DNA from: JAFLCM01 sp046154665
GTDB lineage: Bacteria; Planctomycetota; Phycisphaerae; Phycisphaerales; UBA1924
DNA length: 18,024 bases
Reading direction: 5' to 3'
Assembly: GCA_046154665.1 (NCBI GenBank)
Contig: JBJXFG010000083.1
Span: forward strand, 1-18,024
Below the pieces are notes generated by a model that was given only the letters and a program-made list of their open reading frames with translations, was not told where the DNA came from and ran no database searches. How positions within the stretch are numbered: position 1 is the first letter of the stretch; each line of letters opens with the position of its first letter. The position numbers were made by a program, and so were the translations under genes. Positions 5,990-14,628 of the stretch are shown here, one piece after another.

Positions 5990-8041
5990 TCATGCGCTCT
6001 TCCAAGCCGTCCAGCCGTCGAGCGACGAGCCCGGCGCTCGACCGGCGCACACCTCGGCAAGCCGGTCGAGCCACTCCGCCGACGGGTGCCCTCGTTCCTT
6101 CGCCGTGGCAATCACGCCTGAATAGTCCCATTCGTCCGTGGTGATCTTGTCGGCCGTCACCAGCCGCTTCAGCGCCTTAAGCTCGTCGCGCCAACGGTCG
6201 GGCAGTTGGTGGCACACGCCGTACATCGCGATCTCCACGCGCAGGGCCGGCGGGTCGTGGGGCTTCTGGGCCTCCCGGGCGCGGGCGAGCATGCCCAGCC
6301 CGGGCTCGATCCGGCCCCGCTTGAGCAGGAACCTCGCATAGTTGCCGAGGGTGTTGGCGCGAGCAGGGTCGGCCTCCAACGCCCGCTTGTACAACGCCTC
6401 CGCGCCGTCGTGGTCCTTGCGGACGTCCATCAGGAAGTTCGCGTAGTTGCCAAGTTTATTCGCATGCTTCGGGTCGGCCTCGAGGGCACGCTTGAACAGC
6501 GCCTCCGCGCCGTCGTGGTCCTTGCGGATGTTATTCAGAAAGTTCGCGTAGTTGTCAAGGATGGTCGCGTCCTTCGGGTCGGCCTCGAGGGCACGCTTGT
6601 ACAACGCCTCCGCGCTGTCGTGGGCTTTGCGGACGTTTTTCAGGAAGAGCGCGTAATTGCCCAAGATGGTTGGGTGCTTCGGGTCGGCCTCGAGGGCACG
6701 CTGGTACAACGCCTCCGCATCGTCGTACTCCCATCGGACTTCGTGCAGAAAGAGCGCGTAGTTGCTGAGCAAGGGTGCCGACTGAGGCAGCGCATCGATT
6801 GCCTGGCGGAATCGCTTGTCTTTCTCAATCAGGTCCGTTTCAGCGTTAATCAAGGCGTGCCACTGCCACCACGCTCTCTTGCCTGTGCCGCGCTGAATCG
6901 TCGACTGCACCGCCTCGGTGATTGCTTTCGACGACTCGACCGCGAGATCGGCGGACGCGAGTTCCGCCGTTGAAGCTCCCGGCCTGGCGCGCGCGGCCTC
7001 TTGCGTCTGTCGCGCTCGTTCGTTGCGTTCCGCCATGTCCTTTCGGATATCGTCGGCCTGCTTGCCGAGCCGTTCGGATCGCTCCGTCGCGCGTTTGATC
7101 AGCACGTCCTTCGGCACCTCGTACCTGAGACGATCGCCGAGCAGGAACATGACTTCATCAAAACCCGGGATCGGGACCAGGCGGCCCGCCTGGCGCTTCA
7201 CAAAGCGGCGGACCTGTTCGGTGGGGCCCGATCCGCCTTCGATGTAACACCAGTAGACGCCGCCGGGGATGGATTTCTCTGGGAGATTGCTCAGGAACGT
7301 CATCAAACTCGGGTCATTCCCGCCGTAGCCGATCACGATCGGCGTCATGTGCCTGAACAAGCGCGTCAACGCGTCCTCGAACTCGGGCGGCAGCTTGGCG
7401 ACATCTTCCGTGGTGCTCTTGGGTTCCAGAAGCAGGTCGCGGTGCACCTTCACGACCATCGGGCGGTCGACGTTGGGGCGGACGAACCCGGCGAGCGACT
7501 CGTGTCCGCAGACCAGCGGCTGTTTCTTGCCGAAGGCCAGCAGCGAATCGGCGACGAGATTGTCGAAGTTGGTCGTGACGACGATCCGGTGGTGCGTCTC
7601 CTCAAGGATGCGGCTGAGGAACGCGTAGCCGAGGCTCGGCTCGGCGTCCGCCATCTGCGCCTGCAGGTACGCGTAGCCCGACTCCGGGTCGTCGCCGAAC
7701 ATGCGCCGGTAGAGTTCGGAATACGAAGCCGCGGGGTTCTTGGGGTCGTAGCCTTTGATGCCGAGGGTCTGGTCGTTGGCCCAGTCTTGCCCGTCGCCGA
7801 AGGTGTCGGCGGTGGCGTCGATGTAGAGCGTGCGGACCCAGTCCCGGACCATCTCCGGGGCGGTCTTGATGCCGCTGGTCTTGGACGCGCCGGAGCCGAG
7901 GAGGAACCCAAACGAGCGGGACCTTTGGTCGTTGTGGGTGGTGAAGAAACGGCTGGCCAGGCCGACCAGCGAAATGGGCTGGGACTCGCCGTTGGATTCA
8001 ACCGGCGCTGGGTTGCTCGGCTTTGCTGGTTTCTTGGCCAT
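5990..8041 (-). CDS. SIR2-like NADase domain, coiled coil and TPR array
   Basis: The 683-residue product has three parts. Residues about 40-290 form a SIR2-like Rossmann domain: FGFLLGSGAS (44-53) is the nucleotide-binding loop, VVTTNFDNLV (154-163) holds the conserved Asn158, KVHRDL (198-203) the candidate catalytic His200, and IGYGGND (237-243) the late glycine motif. SIR2-like domains of this type in bacterial immunity (ThsA, DSR2, SIR2-HerA) hydrolyse NAD+. Residues about 305-395 are charged and helical, probably a coiled coil. Residues 426-565 are four tandem 35-residue TPRs with consensus NYA-FL, D-AEALYKRALEADP, and a fifth degenerate unit follows. GGAG 8 bases before the ATG supports the start. 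The gene stands alone, converging on the DUF1501 gene, with an 855-base gene-free region upstream. A role as an NAD+-depleting defence effector with the TPRs as sensor or scaffold is inference; a protein deacetylase is less likely because zinc-binding cysteine pairs are not visible. Confidence 0.88.
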   Translation of the reverse strand: MAKKPAKPSNPAPVESNGESQPISLVGLASRFFTTHNDQRSRSFGFLLGSGASKTSGIKTAPEMVRDWVRTLYIDATADTFGDGQDWANDQTLGIKGYDPKNPAASYSELYRRMFGDDPESGYAYLQAQMADAEPSLGYAFLSRILEETHHRIVVTTNFDNLVADSLLAFGKKQPLVCGHESLAGFVRPNVDRPMVVKVHRDLLLEPKSTTEDVAKLPPEFEDALTRLFRHMTPIVIGYGGNDPSLMTFLSNLPEKSIPGGVYWCYIEGGSGPTEQVRRFVKRQAGRLVPIPGFDEVMFLLGDRLRYEVPKDVLIKRATERSERLGKQADDIRKDMAERNERARQTQEAARARPGASTAELASADLAVESSKAITEAVQSTIQRGTGKRAWWQWHALINAETDLIEKDKRFRQAIDALPQSAPLLSNYALFLHEVRWEYDDAEALYQRALEADPKHPTILGNYALFLKNVRKAHDSAEALYKRALEADPKDATILDNYANFLNNIRKDHDGAEALFKRALEADPKHANKLGNYANFLMDVRKDHDGAEALYKRALEADPARANTLGNYARFLLKRGRIEPGLGMLARAREAQKPHDPPALRVEIAMYGVCHQLPDRWRDELKALKRLVTADKITTDEWDYSGVIATAKERGHPSAEWLDRLAEVCAGRAPGSSLDGWTAWKSA
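6347..6766 (-). repeat. Four tandem 105-base units encoding TPRs
   Basis: Units at 6347-6451, 6452-6556, 6557-6661 and 6662-6766 each encode one 35-residue TPR. The similarity holds in the DNA as well as the protein: a stretch of about 27 bases covering RALEADPK is almost unchanged in three units. This points to recent tandem duplication or gene conversion. Confidence 0.85.
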
Positions 8042-8896
8042 TCACGATGCTCCAAGGCGGTCGCCGGTCCACTCGCTCCACTCGACACAAGAGTATCATT
8101 CGCCGCAGCATGTGAAGTCAGATTGCTGGTTGCGCGTGGTCGCGCCGGGATTCTCATTACCTTGTAGCATGCTAGCCCGAGTCCGTGCGCCGGGCGATCG
8201 GATACGCAGGCCGTCGATCCCTCGGCGGCGGCTCCTTGCGTGCCCCGCCCTGTCGGATTGGGCGGCGCGACATCGACGCCGCGGCTGGACTTGCGAGGAC
8301 GGCGGGGTGGTACTGAGCTCGCGCCGTGCCACCGAAGTCCGTTCCGACGGACCTCAGTGCTCCTCTCCTGTCGGTGGCGTCCGTCGTGCCGACCACCCCT
8401 CCGATCCATCCGCCCGTAGTGACCCACCCCGCGCGCCCAAAACGGTCGCCGTGCCATTTCCGGCCAAAACTTCATAAGACACGTCCAACCCAATACCCAC
8501 CAAGCACTTACCGCCACTCAGCCCCAAACACACTCACTCACGCTGTGCGCCAAGACCGGGGCGCGGGGGGAAGATATGGAGGCCCACTCGCCCCAGCGAC
8601 CAAGCCTCCGACCAAAGCCAAAGCCGGCCGGCCAAGCCGAAGGTCACAACTCGTTCCGTCGGCATCAGGCCGGTTCGCACAAGTCTTCGACTCGTGCCTC
8701 TTGCCTCATGCCTCTTGCCTTCCCGCGAGCCGAAAGGCCCGCCCTCCCACGATGCAACTCCGAAGCGCCTCAAAACGCCTCGGCGAAACATCGAACGGGA
8801 AACCCACCCCCAGGGACGTGCCACAAGCTTGGCGCTCGCGCCAAACTCGTGCCCACGCTCCCACCACCCACGCGCGTGGGCTTCAAGCCCCAAGCC
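8042..8896. other. 855-base region without a convincing gene
   Basis: Open frames here are short, rich in Arg, Ser and Pro, and carry no recognisable motif. The stretch holds the Shine-Dalgarno site of the SIR2-like gene (GGAG, complement of 8050-8053), a 6-bp hairpin with a TCCG loop at 8337-8352, a heptamer array at 8695-8720 and the beginning of a second at 8884-8904. A small partner gene of the SIR2-like protein was looked for and not found. Confidence 0.6.
8695..8720. repeat. Tandem 7-base repeat, 3.7 copies
   Basis: TGCCTC(T/A) repeats at 8695-8701, 8702-8708 and 8709-8715, with a partial fourth unit to 8720, in the gene-free region. Confidence 0.8.
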
Positions 8897-8904
8897 TCAA
8901 GCCC
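8884..8904. repeat. Tandem 7-base repeat overlapping the kynA stop
   Basis: CAAGCC(C/T) occurs three times in a row (8884-8890, 8891-8897, 8898-8904). The array covers the kynA stop codon (8897-8899) and so runs slightly into the coding sequence. Confidence 0.75.
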
Positions 8905-9766
8905 CACCCACACCCCCCACCGGCAAATCACGAATCTCCGTCCTCACATCCCACAACTCCGGAAACAGCCGCGCCTCGATCATCCGCCTCAAAAACGGCA
9001 CGCCCGAACTCCCGCCCGTGCCCGTCTTGAACCCGATGATGCGCTCGACCGTCTTCATATGACGGAACCGCCACAGCGAAAACTGTTGGTCCACGTCCAC
9101 AAGCTTCTCGCACATCTCGTACGCATCCCACTGCGAAGCGGGGTTCTCATAAATGCCCTGGAACACCGGGATCAACTCGGCATTCGCCTCGTACGCCGCC
9201 GACCAGTCCCGCTCGACGCACGACGCCGGCACGGGCATCCCACGCCGCGACAGATACCGCAGGAACTCGTCGTACAAACTCGGCGCGCGAAGATCATCCT
9301 CCAGCGGCCCCTTCAACTGCGGCTGGTGCGCAAAAACCCCCAGCGCCTTCGCGTCCTTGTTGCCCAGCAAAAACTCGATCGTCCGGTACTGATGGCTCTG
9401 GAACCCGCTCGCCGGGCCCAGCACGCCGCGGAACTGCGCATATTCCGTCGGCGTCAACGTCTCCAGCACCGCCCACTGGTTGAACAGCTGCGCCTGGATG
9501 TGCTTCACCCGCGCCAGCACCTTGAAGCACGGCTCCAGCCGATCGGCGCGCACATGCGCGATCGCCGAGCGCAGCTCGTGGATCACGAGCTTCATCCACA
9601 GCTCGCTCGTCTGGTGCTGCACGATGAACAGCAGCTCGTCGTGGTGCTCGGGCTTCGACCGCGGCGTCTGCGCGCTCAGCAGCACATCCAGCTTGAGATA
9701 GTCAAAGTACGTCAGCCGCCCGGCAAGATCGGTCTTGATGCTGGCTTCAAACTCGCGTGCGCTCAT
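8897..9766 (-). CDS. kynA: Tryptophan 2,3-dioxygenase
   Basis: This heme enzyme catalyses the first step of tryptophan breakdown, oxidising L-tryptophan to N-formylkynurenine with O2 in the cytosol. The 289-residue product has the family length and core motifs: LTYFDYLKLDVLL near the N-terminus, FIVQHQTSELWMKL with the active-site His, GFQSHQYRTIEFLLGN with the Tyr and Arg that bind substrate, FSLWRFRHMKTVERIIG with the proximal heme His, and FKTGTGGSSG, the flexible substrate loop. AGGAG 8 bases before the ATG at 9766 fixes the start; the frame stays open upstream to 9877 but that part is Arg/Gly-rich and unlike the family. No other kynurenine-pathway gene (kynB, kynU) is adjacent, so the downstream steps must be encoded elsewhere. 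A poor C-terminal tail (VGGVGGA) ends inside a heptamer repeat. Confidence 0.97.
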   Translation of the reverse strand: MSAREFEASIKTDLAGRLTYFDYLKLDVLLSAQTPRSKPEHHDELLFIVQHQTSELWMKLVIHELRSAIAHVRADRLEPCFKVLARVKHIQAQLFNQWAVLETLTPTEYAQFRGVLGPASGFQSHQYRTIEFLLGNKDAKALGVFAHQPQLKGPLEDDLRAPSLYDEFLRYLSRRGMPVPASCVERDWSAAYEANAELIPVFQGIYENPASQWDAYEMCEKLVDVDQQFSLWRFRHMKTVERIIGFKTGTGGSSGVPFLRRMIEARLFPELWDVRTEIRDLPVGGVGGA

Positions 9767-9858
9767 CGCGGTGCTCCTGCGGCCAATCCGCCCGGAACGA
9801 CGGCCCCACCCAGCGTACCGCGCGGAACCGCCCCGTGCGGCACGCCGAATCGAGACAC

Positions 9859-10131
9859 ATGTTCCCGCGAACCTCACAACCCCGAAGCGCCGTCTTCAAT
9901 CGGAGCAACCTCGGCATCAGCCACCTGCTCGTGCGCATGCTGCGGGGCCTCGGGCCCGCCGAACGGGCCGCCCGCGCGGAGCAGCGCGCCCGCGTCGAAC
10001 TCCGGCTCGTCACGGTGTCCAACGGCTACCACATGCTCGAATCACGCCAGTGCGGCGAGCCGCTCATCCGAATGGAAGCGATCAGCACAACGAGCCCGCA
10101 GCGTGAGCGACGGGTCTGTGATCGACGGTGA
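9859..10131 (+). CDS. Small hypothetical protein
   Basis: This 90-codon frame is supported mainly by composition: about four fifths of its codons end in G or C and it reads as an ordinary helical protein (SNLGISHLLVRMLRGLG, VELRLVTVSNGYHMLE, EPLIRMEAI). No family is recognised. It lies between divergent kynA and convergent typA. The start is uncertain: there is no good Shine-Dalgarno site before the ATG, and a GTG at 9835 or further upstream sites are possible. The last 14 codons run into an inverted repeat (10090-10174) and read as TSPQRERRVCDRR, which suggests the original C-terminus was replaced by repeat sequence. An opposite-strand frame at 9747-10022 competes but looks less protein-like. 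Confidence 0.45.
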   Translation: MFPRTSQPRSAVFNRSNLGISHLLVRMLRGLGPAERAARAEQRARVELRLVTVSNGYHMLESRQCGEPLIRMEAISTTSPQRERRVCDRR

Positions 10132-10174
10132 GCAACCGGCTTCTCCAACCCATTCTCTGACGCTCGGGGCTCGT
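10090..10174. repeat. Imperfect 18-bp inverted repeat before the typA stop
   Basis: ACGAGCCCGCAGCGTGAG (10090-10107) and CTGACGCTCGGGGCTCGT (10157-10174) match as inverted arms at 15 of 18 positions, separated by 49 bases. The right arm is 12 bases from the typA stop and the left arm overlaps the end of the small ORF. It could serve as a bidirectional transcript end or be a dispersed repeat. Confidence 0.65.
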
Positions 10175-10186
10175 CCGTCGGCAGCC

Positions 10187-12067
<1,881 letters not shown>

Positions 12068-12184
12068 GGATGGTCCCTGCGTGTTAGCGGGATTGGATCG
12101 TGAAGGATATGGATGCGGGCCCCCGAACGGCGTCAAGCATAGGCGCGCCGAACGGGCCGAGCCCCGCTCCTATCATCGGTTCCT

Positions 12185-13846
12185 ATGCCCAACGCACCCG
12201 CCGGCCCTGTTGTCCGCCCTTCCGCTCCGTCGTCCGGCGCTGGCTCGGCGCTGTCGTCGTCGCCCGAGTTCGCCGCCGCGGTGCTCAAGCGCCTCGGCGT
12301 GAGCGATGATCCGCGCGTGGTCGCGCCGCCGGCGGGCCTCGCGCCGTCGCAGTTGCCCCCGCAAGACAGCTCGGTGGTGTGGTCGTGGAACCCCGCGACG
12401 GGTCGCATCCTCGCCGGCTACCGGCTGCACACGCGGGCCGAAGCCGACGCCGCGATCGCCAAGGCCGTTGCGGCGCAGAAGCAGTGGGCCCTGCTCCCCG
12501 CGCCCAAGCGCGGCGAGATCGTCCGGCGCATCGGCAACGCTTTCCGCGACCAGCTCGACGATCTCGGCGCGCTGGTCACGCTCGAGATGGGCAAGATCTT
12601 CGCCGAAGGCAAGGGCGAGGTGCAGGAGTGCGTCGACATCGCTGACTTCGCCGTCGGCCTCTCGCGCCAGTGCTATGGCCTGACGATGCCCAGCGAGCGC
12701 CCCAGGCACCGCATGATGGAGCAGTGGCACCCGCTCGGCACCGTCGGCGTCATCACCGCCTTCAACTTCCCGATCGCCGTTTGGGCATGGAACGCGATGC
12801 TGGCGGCGGTGTGCGGCGACAGCGTGATCTGGAAGCCCAGCTTGTTCACGCCCCTCATCGCCGTCGCTGGCACGAAAGTCGCGCACGACGTGATGCGCTC
12901 GCAAGACCTTTGGAAGCCGACGGGCGGCGTGAAGCCCGAAGACCTGTTCCCGCTGCTCATCGGCACCGACGCCGACGTGAGCGAATACATGGTGAATGAT
13001 CACCGCGTGCCGCTGATCAGCGCGACGGGCTCGTGCCGCATGGGCAAGCGCGTGGGCGAGGTGGTGGCGCGGCGTCTGGGCCGCGTGCTGCTCGAACTGG
13101 GCGGCAACAACGCGATCATCGTCATGCCGGACGCCGACATTGATCTGACAGCCCGCGCCATCGTGTTCGGTGCCGTCGGCACCGCCGGCCAGCGGTGCAC
13201 GACCACACGCCGCCTGCTGTGCGTGGGCGGCACCGCCGACACGCTGCTCCCGCGCCTGCTCAGCGCATACAAGACCGTCCGCATCGGCGACCCGATGGCC
13301 GACGGCACGCTCATGGGACCGCTCATCCACGACAACGCCGTGCAGCAGATGCGATCCGCCATCGGCAAGGCGCAGGAGGAAGGCTGCCAGGTCCTCTGCG
13401 GCGGCACGCCCGGCGTCGACCGCTTCGTGCACGACCCCGGCCACTTCGTCGAGCCCACCATCATCCGCGTGCCCAAGGGCAAGAGCCCGAGCATCGCCAA
13501 GGAAGAGACCTTCGCGCCGATCCTCTATGTGTTCGAGCATGACACGTTCGAGGAGGCGCTGGCCGCGCACAACGACGTGCCCCAGGGCCTGTCGAGCGCG
13601 ATCTTCACCGATTCGGTGCGGACGGCGGAACGGTTCCTCAGCCACGCCGGCAGCGACTGCGGCATCGCCAACATCAACCTCGGCACCAGCGGCGCCGAAA
13701 TCGGCGGCGCGTTCGGCGGCGAAAAAGAAACCGGCGGCGGGCGCGAGTCCGGCTCGGACTCGTGGAAGGCCTACATGCGCCGGCAGACCAACACCATCAA
13801 CTTCGGGACGGACTTGCCGCTGGCGCAGGGGATTACGTTTGGGTGA
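12185..13846 (+). CDS. amaB: ALDH7-type aldehyde dehydrogenase (aminoadipate semialdehyde)
   Basis: The 553-residue product belongs to the antiquitin (ALDH7A1) group, whose bacterial members (AmaB/Pcd) oxidise alpha-aminoadipate semialdehyde, in equilibrium with piperideine-6-carboxylate, to alpha-aminoadipate in lysine catabolism. The ALDH core is complete: TAFNFPIAVWAWN with Asn194, general base Glu304 in LLELGGNN, and the nucleophile Cys338 in TAGQRCTTTRRL. The C-terminal signature GAEIGGAFGGEKETGGGRES followed by YMRRQTNTINF and LPLAQGI is characteristic of ALDH7. The first 60 or so residues are low-complexity Ala/Pro/Ser and may be partly untranslated. No Shine-Dalgarno site precedes the ATG; instead TATCAT at 12171-12176 lies where a -10 element for a leaderless message would be. 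Substrate assignment rests on family resemblance; no lysine-pathway gene is adjacent. Confidence 0.93.
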   Translation: MPNAPAGPVVRPSAPSSGAGSALSSSPEFAAAVLKRLGVSDDPRVVAPPAGLAPSQLPPQDSSVVWSWNPATGRILAGYRLHTRAEADAAIAKAVAAQKQWALLPAPKRGEIVRRIGNAFRDQLDDLGALVTLEMGKIFAEGKGEVQECVDIADFAVGLSRQCYGLTMPSERPRHRMMEQWHPLGTVGVITAFNFPIAVWAWNAMLAAVCGDSVIWKPSLFTPLIAVAGTKVAHDVMRSQDLWKPTGGVKPEDLFPLLIGTDADVSEYMVNDHRVPLISATGSCRMGKRVGEVVARRLGRVLLELGGNNAIIVMPDADIDLTARAIVFGAVGTAGQRCTTTRRLLCVGGTADTLLPRLLSAYKTVRIGDPMADGTLMGPLIHDNAVQQMRSAIGKAQEEGCQVLCGGTPGVDRFVHDPGHFVEPTIIRVPKGKSPSIAKEETFAPILYVFEHDTFEEALAAHNDVPQGLSSAIFTDSVRTAERFLSHAGSDCGIANINLGTSGAEIGGAFGGEKETGGGRESGSDSWKAYMRRQTNTINFGTDLPLAQGITFG

Positions 13847-13882
13847 GTTGGCCGCTTGAGGGACCCTCGCTAAATGCGTTGC

Positions 13883-14185
13883 TCACTTGGGCAACCACGG
13901 CAGCCGCGCCCCATGCCGAACGTGCAGCACATGCACAAGCCCGCTCTTTGCAACAAAGAGGATGCGGTGCGAGCCGAACATCAGTTGGCGGATGGCGAGG
14001 TCGAACGCGGCGGATTCAGGGGCGAGCGGGCAGCGCTCCGGCATCGAGGCGAGGGAGTCGATGGCGCTCTCAATCCCGTCGATCCATCTCGCGGCGTTGA
14101 GCGGGGCACCCTGCTCCGCGATCCAGCGGGCGGCCTCTCGGATGTCGGAGGCCGCCTGAGCTTCGATGATGACGCGGTGCTTCAT
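13883..14185 (-). CDS. ParE/RelE-type toxin
   Basis: The 100-residue product has the ParE/RelE-fold pattern: an N-terminal strand (MKHRVIIEAQAASDI), two helices (REAARWIAEQG and ARWIDGIESAIDSLASMPERC), then the antiparallel sheet IRQLMFGSHRILFVAKSG followed by VHVLHVRHG. Such toxins either poison DNA gyrase (ParE) or cleave mRNA on the ribosome (RelE); the spacing and the RHG end favour ParE-like, but the target cannot be read from sequence. Its ATG overlaps the upstream antitoxin stop by 4 bases (ATGA), the usual arrangement of a type II pair with translational coupling. It converges on the ALDH7 gene with 36 bases between stops. Confidence 0.85.
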   Translation of the reverse strand: MKHRVIIEAQAASDIREAARWIAEQGAPLNAARWIDGIESAIDSLASMPERCPLAPESAAFDLAIRQLMFGSHRILFVAKSGLVHVLHVRHGARLPWLPK

Positions 14186-14487
14186 GCCCGCTTCTTGGCG
14201 CGAGGCGGCAGCCCGAGCTCGCGGCGCAGGCCGGCGAAGAACGCCGCCGAGTCGCGCCCTTTGCCGCGCTTCATTGAGTCAAGCCCGCGGCTGATGCCCT
14301 CGACGGCTTCGGCGGCTTCGAGCGCGTCGAGAAGGCGCTGGTAGGCCTCGGCGTCCTGCACCACCAGCTCGGGGCGGCCCTCAACGGTCAGCACCGTGGG
14401 CAGGCCGGATTTCTTGAGACGGCTCCGGAACGCCGCCGTGTTGCGCTTGAAGTCCGTCAGCGGGTGGATGTGGTCGAGGTGGATCAT
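14182..14487 (-). CDS. Phd/YefM-type antitoxin
   Basis: The 101-residue product begins with a Phd/YefM-like DNA-binding fold: IHPLTDFKRNTAAFRSRLKK, then PTVLTVEGRPELVVQDAEAYQRLLDAL, the strand-turn-strand-helix pattern typical of this family. The C-terminal 45 residues (from about EAVEGISRG) are charged and would be the toxin-neutralising part. GGAG 8 bases upstream supports the start. In such pairs the antitoxin binds the toxin and, with it, represses the shared promoter; that promoter would lie in the 141-base spacer shared with divergent ribF. No operator palindrome was identified by eye. Confidence 0.85.
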   Translation of the reverse strand: MIHLDHIHPLTDFKRNTAAFRSRLKKSGLPTVLTVEGRPELVVQDAEAYQRLLDALEAAEAVEGISRGLDSMKRGKGRDSAAFFAGLRRELGLPPRAKKRA

Positions 14488-14628
14488 GGGCGGCTCCGTC
14501 GGCGTGGTTCAAGAGGGCGAGCGCGGGTCGGGCATGTGATTCCGCCGTCCGCATCACCGAAGCATCTCCGGGAATGCTATCATCAACGCCGTTTCGTCTC
14601 CAGCGTCGAGGTCCGCCCTTTGTTTCGC

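Noticed and set aside
6347..6766. Regular repeats that might be a CRISPR array
   Set aside because: The 105-base period is contiguous, in frame, and encodes TPRs; there are no short repeats separated by unique spacers.
8337..8352. GTCCGT-TCCG-ACGGAC hairpin
   Set aside because: Only 6 bp, isolated, no T-run and no nearby gene end; likely chance at this GC content.
8042..8896. Small partner gene for the SIR2-like protein
   Set aside because: Frames at 8096-8332 and 8172-8396 (minus) are Arg/Ser/Pro-rich, lack good ribosome-binding sites and show no motif.
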